Source: Paenibacillus aceris
GTDB lineage: Bacteria > Bacillota > Bacilli > Paenibacillales > NBRC-103111
DNA length: 64,000 nt
Assembly: GCF_017874035.1 (NCBI RefSeq)
Contig: NZ_JAGGKV010000011.1
Span: forward strand, 62,001-126,000
Direction: 5' to 3'
A model generated the notes under the pieces. It did not search any database. It saw only the letters and a program-made list of their open reading frames with translations, and was not told the origin of the DNA. Of the stretch, positions 7,347 through 16,294 are shown in pieces; position 1 is the first letter of the stretch, and each line of letters begins with the position of its first letter. A program made the translations under genes and the position numbers.

Positions 7347-9686
7347 ATGAGGTATCAGATGCGATTAACACAGCTCTCTCAGTGGAAGCAGTGGGCAGGA
7401 CGACAATGGCTTGCAATTATTTTGCTACTCTCGCTAATTCCGATTGTCTTCTTCGGTACGATCCTGTATTGGACAGGTACGAAAATCGTAGAAGCTGAAG
7501 TGGAACGTTCTTCTCAACATTCCATTGTTCAGATGAAAGATCAGATGGATTTATTGACCTTTCAAATCGAACAATTTTCCAATCAATTTTCGCTGCAAAC
7601 GAATGTGACCGAATTGCTGAATATAGGAGCCACTCCATCAATCGGTTCCCTTCCGTTAACGACAAGCGTCGTGAATGATCTCTCCATGTTTGCTTACTTA
7701 TTAAAGTCCATAGATTCCGCCTATTTATATCATGTTGCCCAGAATACCGTCATCTATCAGGAAGGCGTCACGACATTCGGCAGCTCGTCTTTTCCAGATA
7801 CGGGGTGGCTGGATACCGTAAATAAAGCCGCTGCGGCAGGCAGTAAAAGCTTCTGGATTGCACCGCGCACAATGAATAATAATGTCGGCCAGACTGGAAA
7901 GACCCTGTCATACGTTCGCATCCTGCCCTATATGAATAATGAGATGAAAGCTGTTCTAGTCATTAACGTGAAAGAATCGTATTTGCTTGAGCTTCTGAAA
8001 AATTTCCCTTTAGGCGAAGGCGAAGGTCTATTCATATTTAACGAGAACAACCAGTTGATTACAGCCACCGACACCAACATAACGCTGCAACCAGTGGAGC
8101 TCGCGAACATAACCCGATTGTGGACGAATAGCAACTATGCATCGGCCACTTCTCGCATGCAACAGCCTGATGCGTTCGTCACCTACAGTCACTCTGACAA
8201 AAATAATTGGACTTATGCGTTGCTCGTCCCGGCCAACATGCCGGTGAAAAGCGTCCAGACCTTGAAGCAAATTATCATCATGACAACAATCGTGCTTTCT
8301 TTGCTTGCGCTAATTACTTCTTATTTCAGCTTTCAACGTATTCAAAATGGTGTGCGTCAAATTCTTTATCGATTGAATCGAAGTGTGGGTGATATCCATG
8401 CGGAAGAAGGGGCGGTCAGCCCTTCCGTTGAAATGAAAATCGAGCAGATCGAACAGCGGATTAAGAAGCTCATGGAGGAAAATTACGATTACAAACAAAA
8501 GCATCTCGAACAAAACGCGGTTATGCGCAACAGCTATTTGCAAGCGCTCTTGCAAGGTCAAATTAGAGGGGGTAGCGCTCAAAATCCAGAACTTGCGCCA
8601 CAACTGCCGAGCTCCTTCACTCATCCTCATTATTCGGTCTTTCTTATCGAAATGGATGCTGTCGAATCCAAATCATTTCACGAAAACGATGAGCCCTTGT
8701 TTTTGTACGCTGCCGCTAATATCGCGAAAGAACTACTTAGTGAAATGACGGCAATCGAAACGGTTTTGATTCCTAAGCAAGCGGTTGCGATTTTGAATAT
8801 TCCCGAGACCTTATTAGAACGGAATTTGCAAGAGGCCGCTGAAACACTTCGACAAACCATCTTGAAAATTTTGAAGCACTCCGTCACGATTTCCGTTGGC
8901 CGTATCGCCCACACATTGGACGAGTTGCCTGATACGTTCATGGAAGCAACGCTGACGCTGCAGCGCCACTGGCTTGGCGATGGCAATGAAGTCATTTTAC
9001 CGGGTGGAACGATTCGTGCAGAAGCTGCTATCGCTCATTATCCGGCAGTATGGGAAGATCGCCTCTTTCGGTATATTCGCTCAGGCGACAAGCAAGGGGC
9101 CAGAGAAGCCTTGCAGCATTTTAATGACGATTTGAAAGCGCAGCATATTCCTTTTAGCCAATTGAAAACGTTCTGCCTGCAGCTGCTGGTTTCCGCCATT
9201 CGGATCTTCGGGAATGAACATGATGTGCTCGACGGACGTAAATTGTATGATGAATTTATGCGATTGAGCAACTGGGACGAAATGTCGGAGTGGATGTTCG
9301 GGATTCTTGCGGATTCTTTACCTCAAATGATCGAGAAACTGAATAAGCGCCAGAAAGAAGATATCGAAGGCAAAATGTTTAAGATCATCGAAAGCAGATA
9401 TGCACAAGACTTGTCCTTACAAATGATTGCGGATGAATGCGGCGTGAGCACATCCTACCTCAGCGAATTGTTCAAAAACCGAGTAGGGATCACATATATC
9501 CAGTATGTTACCAATTATCGCGTCGATAAAGTGAAGCATCTTCTGCTTAACACCGAGCTAAATATGGCCCAAATCGCTGAAGCTGTTGGATATTCCAACG
9601 CGCCGCAACTCATCCGAGTGTTCAAAAAGGCTATTGGCACGACACCGGGAGAGTTCCGCACAAACCAAAAATCCCTGTCCGGGTAA
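7347..9686 (+). CDS. Membrane-bound AraC-family regulator (YesS/YtdP/RhgR-like)
   Basis: This 779-aa regulator has three parts. The N-terminus has a transmembrane helix (about residues 20-42), an extracellular dCache-like sensing region (about 45-290), and a second helix (about 300-325, IIIMTTIVLSLLALITSYF). The middle is a cytoplasmic linker that starts with a coiled coil near 365-390. The C-terminus (about 675-775) holds an AraC HTH pair: LQMIADECGVSTSYLSELFK and MAQIAEAVGYSNAPQLIRVFKK. This is the layout of YesS/RhgR, the rhamnogalacturonan regulator of Bacillus. It is divergent from the LplBCA-type transporter, which it probably activates through the dyad site. An ATG at 7359 with GAGG upstream is an alternative start. 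Confidence 0.88.
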   Translation: MRYQMRLTQLSQWKQWAGRQWLAIILLLSLIPIVFFGTILYWTGTKIVEAEVERSSQHSIVQMKDQMDLLTFQIEQFSNQFSLQTNVTELLNIGATPSIGSLPLTTSVVNDLSMFAYLLKSIDSAYLYHVAQNTVIYQEGVTTFGSSSFPDTGWLDTVNKAAAAGSKSFWIAPRTMNNNVGQTGKTLSYVRILPYMNNEMKAVLVINVKESYLLELLKNFPLGEGEGLFIFNENNQLITATDTNITLQPVELANITRLWTNSNYASATSRMQQPDAFVTYSHSDKNNWTYALLVPANMPVKSVQTLKQIIIMTTIVLSLLALITSYFSFQRIQNGVRQILYRLNRSVGDIHAEEGAVSPSVEMKIEQIEQRIKKLMEENYDYKQKHLEQNAVMRNSYLQALLQGQIRGGSAQNPELAPQLPSSFTHPHYSVFLIEMDAVESKSFHENDEPLFLYAAANIAKELLSEMTAIETVLIPKQAVAILNIPETLLERNLQEAAETLRQTILKILKHSVTISVGRIAHTLDELPDTFMEATLTLQRHWLGDGNEVILPGGTIRAEAAIAHYPAVWEDRLFRYIRSGDKQGAREALQHFNDDLKAQHIPFSQLKTFCLQLLVSAIRIFGNEHDVLDGRKLYDEFMRLSNWDEMSEWMFGILADSLPQMIEKLNKRQKEDIEGKMFKIIESRYAQDLSLQMIADECGVSTSYLSELFKNRVGITYIQYVTNYRVDKVKHLLLNTELNMAQIAEAVGYSNAPQLIRVFKKAIGTTPGEFRTNQKSLSG

Positions 9687-9702
9687 GGACAGGGATTTCT
9701 TC
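9669..9702 (+). terminator. Terminator whose loop contains the regulator's stop codon
   Basis: AAATCCCTGTCC (9669-9680) pairs with GGACAGGGATTT (9687-9698). The loop GGGTAA includes the TAA stop (9684-9686), and the stem is followed by CTTCT. The last codons of the regulator therefore form the left arm of its own terminator. Confidence 0.75.
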
Positions 9703-9717
9703 TATGCTCCTTTAGTA

Positions 9718-9811
9718 CTACTGTAACAAACGCTTCAAAACCGTTACTGCTTCTGCACGAGTCGAGATGCCTTGCGGATCAAACTCGTCTGCTGTAGCCC
9801 GCAGCTTCATG
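9718..9811 (-). pseudogene. Remnant of an SLH domain C-terminus
   Basis: Reading minus from about 9811 to a TAG at 9718-9720 gives ...ADEFDPQGISTRAEAV TVLKRLLQ. This closely resembles the end of the intact SLH protein at 19395 (FDPQGTSTRAEALTIILNAL). It lies just after the stop codon of the dockerin protein at 9846. It has no ribosome binding site and only the last third of one SLH repeat, so it is probably debris of a lost SLH-bearing gene or of an SLH tail once fused to its neighbour. Confidence 0.7.
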
Positions 9812-9845
9812 CGTAATGTGCTTATCACTTTGTGCCTGGTTGTTT

Positions 9846-12800
9846 TTATTGCAGAATCGCTTTGGCTACGATTGCAAGGTCTGTAATATCAACCTTTCCG
9901 TCTTTATTAACATCCGCCTTCGCATTCCAACCCGCCTGATCTGGTTGTTTGCCGTAAGCCCCAGCAACGATAGCCAAGTCTCCAATCGTGACACCGCCTC
10001 CATTGATATCTGCGGATATTCGCTTGGAATCAAACACTTGAATTGCTGCTTCCAATGCGGCTTTCGCACTATCCACCTGCTGCTGAGCGGCATTCGGATC
10101 GTTTGCGGTCGCTCTGGCCGTATCGATTGACGACTGCAATTGCGCTTTCGCTCCAATTGCATACAAACCGTCTTCGGTTCCTTCCACTGCAGTATCGTAC
10201 TTAGCCTGAGCGTTCGCGATTAATGCACTCAGCTGCGACTTATCCACTGGGATACTTATTTGAACCCCGCTTGTAGTACCACTAATAGAGAGTTCATTCC
10301 CATCTTGGTTAGCAATGACAACATCGCTTACAGAGATTGTCGTATTCGCTGCAGAGGCTGAAGCTTTCGTTGTAAATTTGAATGACATGACATCGCCTTG
10401 TGCAAGCACGGCTCGTGCCGCCGCTAAGCTGGCTGCAAGAATTCGGACTTGACCCGGCACATCCTCGTTATGGTCAATGATTTGGAATCCGTCTTGGAGT
10501 GATGTAACCGATACAAATTGCAAAAGCTCCGGGTCAAAGTGAAGCTTCAAATCTTGTGCATACACTTGCTGATACACACTTTGCGTTACGTTACTCAATC
10601 CCATCGTTAGATCAAAAGTTTGACCAGGGACTACCTGCTGCGGCCCAGTTAAAGTAGCTTGTGGCTGTGCAACAGATCTGAATGTCACACTTATCGTGTG
10701 ATTACTTGTAACATTGGAAAACGTATACTTATTGTTCGATACCGTCGTATCGATACCGTCTACCGTGAACGTGTCGATCATATAACCGTTGTCTGGCGTA
10801 AATGTGAACGTCTGATCTATTCCTTCTGTCACAGCTACGCTGCCGCTTGGGCTAATCGAACCGTTGCTGCCGGCCGTTGCCGTAATCGTGTAGACCGTAG
10901 GTGCAGGAATATTGACAAGCGATAGAATTGAGCTATCAAGAGTCGCTTTAGCATAATCTACTTGTTGCTGTGTTGCATCTAAATTACTGTTTACATACTT
11001 TGCATCCGCCAGAGCTTTCTGGAATGGCAAAAGTGTATCAGGCGTGTAAAAGTTATTCAAGAGTGCTTCTGCACTGCTAATTGATGCTAGCAGGGAAGTC
11101 CTATTGGCAACAAGCAAAAGTGAGCTTTGGGTTCTATTTAGTTCCGAAACTTTGAAACTGATAACATAAGGTTTGGCATCTCCATCGTTTTTGACAGTAG
11201 TTGCATGCGCTATGGCTGTTGCAAATACTTCCCAGCTCGCAGGGGTGTAATCACTTTGTGTGAGCGCAGGAATCGCATGAAGTGCAGTTATTAGCGCAGT
11301 CTTGTCAGCAGCTGGTACAAGTGCAGCTTTCGTGTTATTGATGGCAGTTACTTTGGCATCAGCATTAGCTTGTGTTGCAGAGGGGTCATCAGCTACAAGC
11401 CTTCCGTTGGATATGGCAGTCTGATACATGGCCCAACTGGAGGTGGTGTAATTGCTAGCTGTTAAAGTTGATGCTTCTGCAATCGCCGCAAGCAGTGCAG
11501 TCTTGTCAGCTAACCGTTGAAGACCTGCCTTTGCAGTGTTTATTGCTGCTGTCGCAGCATCTACTTCGGATTGCAATGCGTTACCGTTAGCATTGACACT
11601 CTGTCCATTCGTTACGGCATTTTGATATGCTGTCCAGCTAGCAGTCGTGTAGTCAGAAGGATTTAATGTCGCTAAAACTAAAATTGCAGTTTGCAGAGCG
11701 GTTTTGTTTGCCAAAAGCACATTTCTGAGTTCGCTTATTGCAATGTCGAGTTTTTGTAAAGCGAGACCCGCTTCTGCTTGCGGAATGTTAGTAAGGCTGG
11801 TTAGACTGGTTGCATCATCCCACGCCTGCTTGAACAGCGCCCAAGTTTCGGAAGTGTAATCCGCTTGGGAGTGTGCCGCCAAAGCAGTATCAAGCAACTG
11901 TTGGTAAGCAAACTTATCAGCATACTGATCTAACGGAGTTGTTACTTTTAGATTTTTAACGTAGTAATATTTTGTGCCTGCAGCCCATTTTGACAGTTGC
12001 AAAGATACCTTTGTGATACTATTTCCAGTAAATGCACTAGTGGGATATGCTGCAGCACTGATTATCTTTGTACCGTCAACATAAGAATCGAATTTTTTGT
12101 TGACTGTATCAATAACCATCCTAATGGTATACCATGTGCTGCCGGCATACGAAGTTGTTGTATTCGTATGAGTGGCGCCAATATAGTAAGCAAATTTTGC
12201 TGAGGGTGTATTATTATTAAAATTAGTCTGAGCCAATGAGTTCGTATCATTCATAACGCTGTTATAGGCAACAAACGTCGTATTGGCAGACGCCATAGCA
12301 TCAAAGCTAACCTCAATGGTTTTACCTGAGACGGCAATCGGGAAATCAATACTTGTGCCTCCACTATTACTTGCCGTAGTTTTTGTAAACTTAATATTGC
12401 GAGTTCCGTAAGTGTCTGCACTAACCGAAATGTTGTCGCTTGCAGTGGAAACAATGGTCGCACCGTCTGGATTGTTTATGGTTGATGTTACCGCTCCAAG
12501 CTGATATTTGCTCAAATCTAGCTTAAACCAGGTATATGGAGTATCTGTTGCCACAAGTCTTGACTGTGCACTTTGTAGGTCTGCTAAAGCGCTATCAACA
12601 TCTGACTGTCTTGCGCTTGCATTTTTATCAACATTCTTTGCACTGCTGATGGCATTAGTGAAGACATCCCAAGACGAGAGAACATAATTACCCTTCCAGT
12701 TTGTCTTCTCAAATGTAATTGCATTTGTAATCGCAGTTTCAAGTGCGGTCTTATCAACAATCGATGCCAGGACTAGTCCGTTTATTGCGTTAATAAGCGT

Positions 12801-15800
12801 TGTAGTAGCAGAATCGACTTCGATCTGTGTTGAGGCTTGGTTGCTATTAACATTCTGTGCATTTGCAAGAGAACTCGATAGATTTGCCCAAGTTCCAGCC
12901 GTATAATCTGTCGAAACGAGTGACTGTGCCGCTGTAATTTTCGCTTGAAGTTGAGCCTTGTTAGCTCGTGCTGGAGCGGAGGTTCTTACAGCGATATTCT
13001 TAATGTAAAAACTTGTAGAAGTAGCATCAAATCTAGCTTGCCCAATGCTAATATCTGTTAAAGTATTCATATTGGTAGCTGTAGAAAAAGCAAGACCCTG
13101 GGCATACATCACCCCGTTAACATAGATATCGTATGTCTGTTTTTGCGTATTCATAATGATCTTGAGATTGTGCCATTCGTTTACTGGATATGGCAATACA
13201 TTAGCTAGGTTAGGTGAGCCAACTGGATAATAGGCAATCTGTCCTTTATTATGATAAGCTTGAGCCATTTGATTAGGGCCACTCATTGGAGTTAATGTAT
13301 AGGCTATGACATCTGAATTTGGCTGTTTAACATCTGCGCTGACCTCAATCAGTTCACTTGGATTTGTAGAAACAGGAACTTTAAAGGTTGTGTTAACAGA
13401 TGCGGCTGATGTCTTGCTCAGTTTAAGTGCCTTTTCTCCGGTTCCGGTTCCATCGTCAACGACCTCGACTTTTGCTTTTGAAGCATCGAAAGCTACTGTC
13501 GCGTTGTCCGGATTGTTTGAAGTTTGTGTTACCTGTCCAAAATCATACTTATTTAAATCTACTTTATACACGTCATATAGCACATAATAGGACCATGGCG
13601 TAGAAATCAGAGGATGCTTGACACCACTAACGACCTTTTCCCAGCCTATCGTATATGTCAGCTTTCCTATAACTGATTTATCAATCTGTTTCGGAAGATT
13701 ACTGTATACGGTAAGTCCATCATCTGTTAACAGTTCTGGCATCTCCTGAAGCTGTCTGGGCGCACCTAAATATACCTTGCCTTGAGTGTCAGCCGTTCCA
13801 GAAACGACTTGACCGTTCCATTTTACCGAAATCTGCTTGCCAGCCAAGCCGTTGCCCTCAATATAGAGTTGAACGTAGTCGTCATTTTTTACATCAGCTA
13901 ACTTAGAAGTTTTTATTGCCAAAGGATAGTCTTGATCTGCAGAATCAGATACACGAAGCTCACCATGGACAAGCGGGCAGTCAAAACGACTGTGTCTGTA
14001 GTTTTCCTGCACACCGGCATTTTTCATAATCTCAAGTGCCTCTGGTGGATAATTGGAGCCTGTTACATAGGTGTTATCTAGTATAGACGCTGTGCCAGGT
14101 TCGTTTGGACTTGCGCTGCTTGATACACTCGTTTGGTTGGAGTAGTTGTTATGGATTTTATTTTGTACATGTTTAACGAGTATAAATTTCGGTGTATTTT
14201 GTATTACGTTATTATATACATCGTAGTAGTTGGAGCCTTCATCGAAATAGAGCGAGCCATATAAATTCTTTTGGTCTAATATATAGTTTTCGCTTATAAT
14301 TGTCGGTTTAGCCCAACCACCAGCACCGCTGGCCTGAGACTGACTGCCAAGGGTATAGATCGCGCCTGCATCTATTAATACTTCCATGCAGTCATGAATG
14401 TAGTTGTACTGGTATCTGTTGTTGCCCATTGGGGAACCTGTAAAGTTTGACCACATACCCCAACCGTATCCCATGTGCAGTCCTGCATAGGGGATATTAA
14501 AGATTTCGTTATGAGAAACATCGGTTTCTGTAATTGTAGCAGCGCCAATTGCGGCAGCAGAAAAGTATTGAAGTCCAATATCATGAATTGTGTTGTTAAT
14601 AATATCGTTATTGGACTGAACATATCTAAAGTCCCAAGCTGCCGCTGTATAAGACGGATATGCAGGGTTTCCTGCCCATGCGGTGTGTGGAAGATAGAAG
14701 TTTTTAGGGTCTCTTAAGTCAACATCACCAATTTGAATTGCTTGTGCGCCAATATTATAAAAATGGCTGCCAACAATTAAATTGTCTTTGTTTCCTTGAT
14801 GCATGTACACAGCTGCATTTCCGAATTGCTTAAATTCACATGAGTCGAACACGATGTGTTGAGTTGCGTTGAGATAAATATTACCTCCAGTTGCTCTATC
14901 ACCGTCTTCACGGGTATAGTTATTCTGCGCATCAGATATACCGAATTTATTAGGTCTTAACCATGTGGCATCACTAAATGTTATGCCTTCAAATTTAATA
15001 TCTCTAACTGGTTGGTCAATATTGTCACTCTCAATTTTTATGAGGGTTTCAAGAACAGGAACAACTACTTTGGCTGTGGACATATTTTCGCCATTAAGTG
15101 GTTTGTAATAGAATGAATATGCATCTCCGCCGATCGCTCCTGTTTTATCTAAATACCATTCGCCAGGAGAATCAAGGAGCTCATAAGCATTTTCAATCCA
15201 CTTTGGAGCGCCGCTTGCGGAGGAAGCGCCTTTTTTTGTGGCGTTAGTCCAGCCTGGTTCAGACATTGTAAGTAAAAGTCTTGATGAATTATTGGGGTCA
15301 ACCGAAATGTGATCCACGATGGTACGGGGTGCTGTCCACAACGCAAAGAAGACAAGCTCCATACTGCTTTGGTTCTTCCAATTAAGCATGCTCATATCAG
15401 TGGTATAGGCACCTTTTGAATCTGAAGCGCCTCCTTGAAGTCCTCCAACACTACGGGCGCGCGTAGCAACATTACCATTGACATAAAGCTCACGAGTATC
15501 AACAGGGCTGCCAAACGTCGCTTTATAAATTCCCTTGCCCGCATCAAAAAGCGTCCAACCAGTCAGTTCACGTCCACCGCTGATGGTAACAGGCTCATTA
15601 TTATAAGGCATATAATTTATTGTGAATCCATTAGTTGCAGAATCTTCTTTTGTAAATGTTAAGGTCTGGTCTTGGTAATATGTACCCGCTCGCAAGTATA
15701 CAGTAATGTCACTGCTCATGTTGTCATTCATAGTTCTGACTTTGTTGCGGGCAGCAGTAACAGTTTTAAGTGGCTGGTCAATTGTACCGGGATTACTGTC

Positions 15801-15944
15801 GTTTCCACTAGGTGAAACATAAATCGAGGCTCCCGAAACAGAATTTGCGGTACCACCGGAAGTCGGATTCGTTGCGTAAGCAAGAGGTAAATTCACATAT
15901 ACCGCCAAAATTATCGTCATAATGCTCGCAATTAGTCTCTTCAT
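9846..15944 (-). CDS. Giant secreted beta-helix protein with FIVAR repeats and a cohesin-FIVAR-dockerin tail
   Basis: Secreted protein of 2032 aa, approximate residues as follows. Signal peptide 1-25. Right-handed parallel beta-helix 38-660 (starts IYVSPSGNDSNPGT; repeated INNTIHDIG and VSHNEIFNI rungs), as in polysaccharide lyases and epimerases. A beta-rich module 660-790. LamG-like sandwiches 795-995 and 1134-1335. FIVAR helical repeats 995-1133 and 1336-1675, about seven in all, each with a DYTxxSW motif. A bacterial repeat (NGSISPSGSVAVTEG) near 1676-1760. Cohesin 1760-1898, another FIVAR to 1975, and a dockerin to the end. Dockerin loop 2 (DVNKDGKVDITDL) is canonical; loop 1 (DINGGGVTIGDL) is one residue short and lacks the fifth-position Asp. 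Its promoter carries the same operator as the esterase and transporter operons, suggesting action on the same pectin-like polymer. The catalytic chemistry is not proven by sequence. Confidence 0.85.
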   Translation of the reverse strand: MKRLIASIMTIILAVYVNLPLAYATNPTSGGTANSVSGASIYVSPSGNDSNPGTIDQPLKTVTAARNKVRTMNDNMSSDITVYLRAGTYYQDQTLTFTKEDSATNGFTINYMPYNNEPVTISGGRELTGWTLFDAGKGIYKATFGSPVDTRELYVNGNVATRARSVGGLQGGASDSKGAYTTDMSMLNWKNQSSMELVFFALWTAPRTIVDHISVDPNNSSRLLLTMSEPGWTNATKKGASSASGAPKWIENAYELLDSPGEWYLDKTGAIGGDAYSFYYKPLNGENMSTAKVVVPVLETLIKIESDNIDQPVRDIKFEGITFSDATWLRPNKFGISDAQNNYTREDGDRATGGNIYLNATQHIVFDSCEFKQFGNAAVYMHQGNKDNLIVGSHFYNIGAQAIQIGDVDLRDPKNFYLPHTAWAGNPAYPSYTAAAWDFRYVQSNNDIINNTIHDIGLQYFSAAAIGAATITETDVSHNEIFNIPYAGLHMGYGWGMWSNFTGSPMGNNRYQYNYIHDCMEVLIDAGAIYTLGSQSQASGAGGWAKPTIISENYILDQKNLYGSLYFDEGSNYYDVYNNVIQNTPKFILVKHVQNKIHNNYSNQTSVSSSASPNEPGTASILDNTYVTGSNYPPEALEIMKNAGVQENYRHSRFDCPLVHGELRVSDSADQDYPLAIKTSKLADVKNDDYVQLYIEGNGLAGKQISVKWNGQVVSGTADTQGKVYLGAPRQLQEMPELLTDDGLTVYSNLPKQIDKSVIGKLTYTIGWEKVVSGVKHPLISTPWSYYVLYDVYKVDLNKYDFGQVTQTSNNPDNATVAFDASKAKVEVVDDGTGTGEKALKLSKTSAASVNTTFKVPVSTNPSELIEVSADVKQPNSDVIAYTLTPMSGPNQMAQAYHNKGQIAYYPVGSPNLANVLPYPVNEWHNLKIIMNTQKQTYDIYVNGVMYAQGLAFSTATNMNTLTDISIGQARFDATSTSFYIKNIAVRTSAPARANKAQLQAKITAAQSLVSTDYTAGTWANLSSSLANAQNVNSNQASTQIEVDSATTTLINAINGLVLASIVDKTALETAITNAITFEKTNWKGNYVLSSWDVFTNAISSAKNVDKNASARQSDVDSALADLQSAQSRLVATDTPYTWFKLDLSKYQLGAVTSTINNPDGATIVSTASDNISVSADTYGTRNIKFTKTTASNSGGTSIDFPIAVSGKTIEVSFDAMASANTTFVAYNSVMNDTNSLAQTNFNNNTPSAKFAYYIGATHTNTTTSYAGSTWYTIRMVIDTVNKKFDSYVDGTKIISAAAYPTSAFTGNSITKVSLQLSKWAAGTKYYYVKNLKVTTPLDQYADKFAYQQLLDTALAAHSQADYTSETWALFKQAWDDATSLTSLTNIPQAEAGLALQKLDIAISELRNVLLANKTALQTAILVLATLNPSDYTTASWTAYQNAVTNGQSVNANGNALQSEVDAATAAINTAKAGLQRLADKTALLAAIAEASTLTASNYTTSSWAMYQTAISNGRLVADDPSATQANADAKVTAINNTKAALVPAADKTALITALHAIPALTQSDYTPASWEVFATAIAHATTVKNDGDAKPYVISFKVSELNRTQSSLLLVANRTSLLASISSAEALLNNFYTPDTLLPFQKALADAKYVNSNLDATQQQVDYAKATLDSSILSLVNIPAPTVYTITATAGSNGSISPSGSVAVTEGIDQTFTFTPDNGYMIDTFTVDGIDTTVSNNKYTFSNVTSNHTISVTFRSVAQPQATLTGPQQVVPGQTFDLTMGLSNVTQSVYQQVYAQDLKLHFDPELLQFVSVTSLQDGFQIIDHNEDVPGQVRILAASLAAARAVLAQGDVMSFKFTTKASASAANTTISVSDVVIANQDGNELSISGTTSGVQISIPVDKSQLSALIANAQAKYDTAVEGTEDGLYAIGAKAQLQSSIDTARATANDPNAAQQQVDSAKAALEAAIQVFDSKRISADINGGGVTIGDLAIVAGAYGKQPDQAGWNAKADVNKDGKVDITDLAIVAKAILQ
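9849..10665 (-). repeat. Cohesin-FIVAR-dockerin cassette, copy 1
   Basis: Encodes the C-terminal ~270 residues of the beta-helix protein. It is homologous to copies 2-4 but the most diverged: the cohesin contains NEDVPGQVRILAASLAAARAV where copies 2 and 3 have IAPGQVRIVAATVGQSV. Confidence 0.85.
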
Positions 15945-16051
15945 ACTCTTTTCCTCCCCTTTTGAATTAATTTAGATTTGCTGCGGGACACAACATATTA
16001 ATTGGAATTTTGTAATTCCCCCTCCTTTCGAACTCGATCAATCTAAGGTTA

Positions 16052-16095
16052 AATTTAGTGTTAAGTACGATTGGATTGCAATTATCAATAATTCG
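16052..16095 (-). promoter_or_regulatory. Promoter and dyad operator of the 2032-aa beta-helix gene
   Basis: TTGCAA (16076-16081) and TAAATT (16052-16057) are 18 nt apart. The operator TGCAATTATCAATAATTCG (16077-16095) contains the perfect dyad AATTAT-CA-ATAATT. The predicted leader is about 100 nt. GGGGAGG precedes the ATG at 15944. Confidence 0.65.
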
Positions 16096-16126
16096 TTCAC
16101 GAAGGCGTCCGCTGCATGGATTTTAA

Positions 16127-16145
16127 AGCAATTATCAATTTTTCG
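16127..16145 (-). promoter_or_regulatory. Second, weaker operator copy upstream of the beta-helix gene
   Basis: AGCAATTATCAATTTTTCG matches the consensus in its first 12 positions but breaks the right arm of the dyad. It lies 50 bp upstream of the main site. The rest of the 15945-16294 gap holds only leader sequence, a short GGAATT/AATTCC inverted repeat at 16004-16019, and the hupE-side terminator. Confidence 0.45.
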
Positions 16146-16228
16146 GAGTCTTGGCGTGAATATATTCCCAACACAAAAGCGCTCCCTTCCCGTCACCTTC
16201 CGAACAAACGTTTCTCATAAGGACCTAA

Positions 16229-16272
16229 AAAGAAGACATCTCCCACAAAAAAATGGGATAGATGTCTTCTTT
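16229..16272 (-). terminator. Rho-independent terminator of the YcgR-YcgQ-HupE operon
   Basis: AAGAAGACATCTCCCA and TGGGATAGATGTCTTCTT form a stem of about 16 bp with an A-rich loop. On the minus strand it is followed by TTTTTAGG. It begins about 20 nt after the HupE-like stop codon. Confidence 0.8.
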
Positions 16273-16294
16273 CATTTTGATCCTACCGCCGACC

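Noticed and set aside
9846..15944. Calling the 2032-aa protein a defined pectate or rhamnogalacturonan lyase
   Set aside because: The parallel beta-helix fold is visible, but I cannot identify the catalytic Asp/Lys/Arg set of a specific lyase family from sequence alone.
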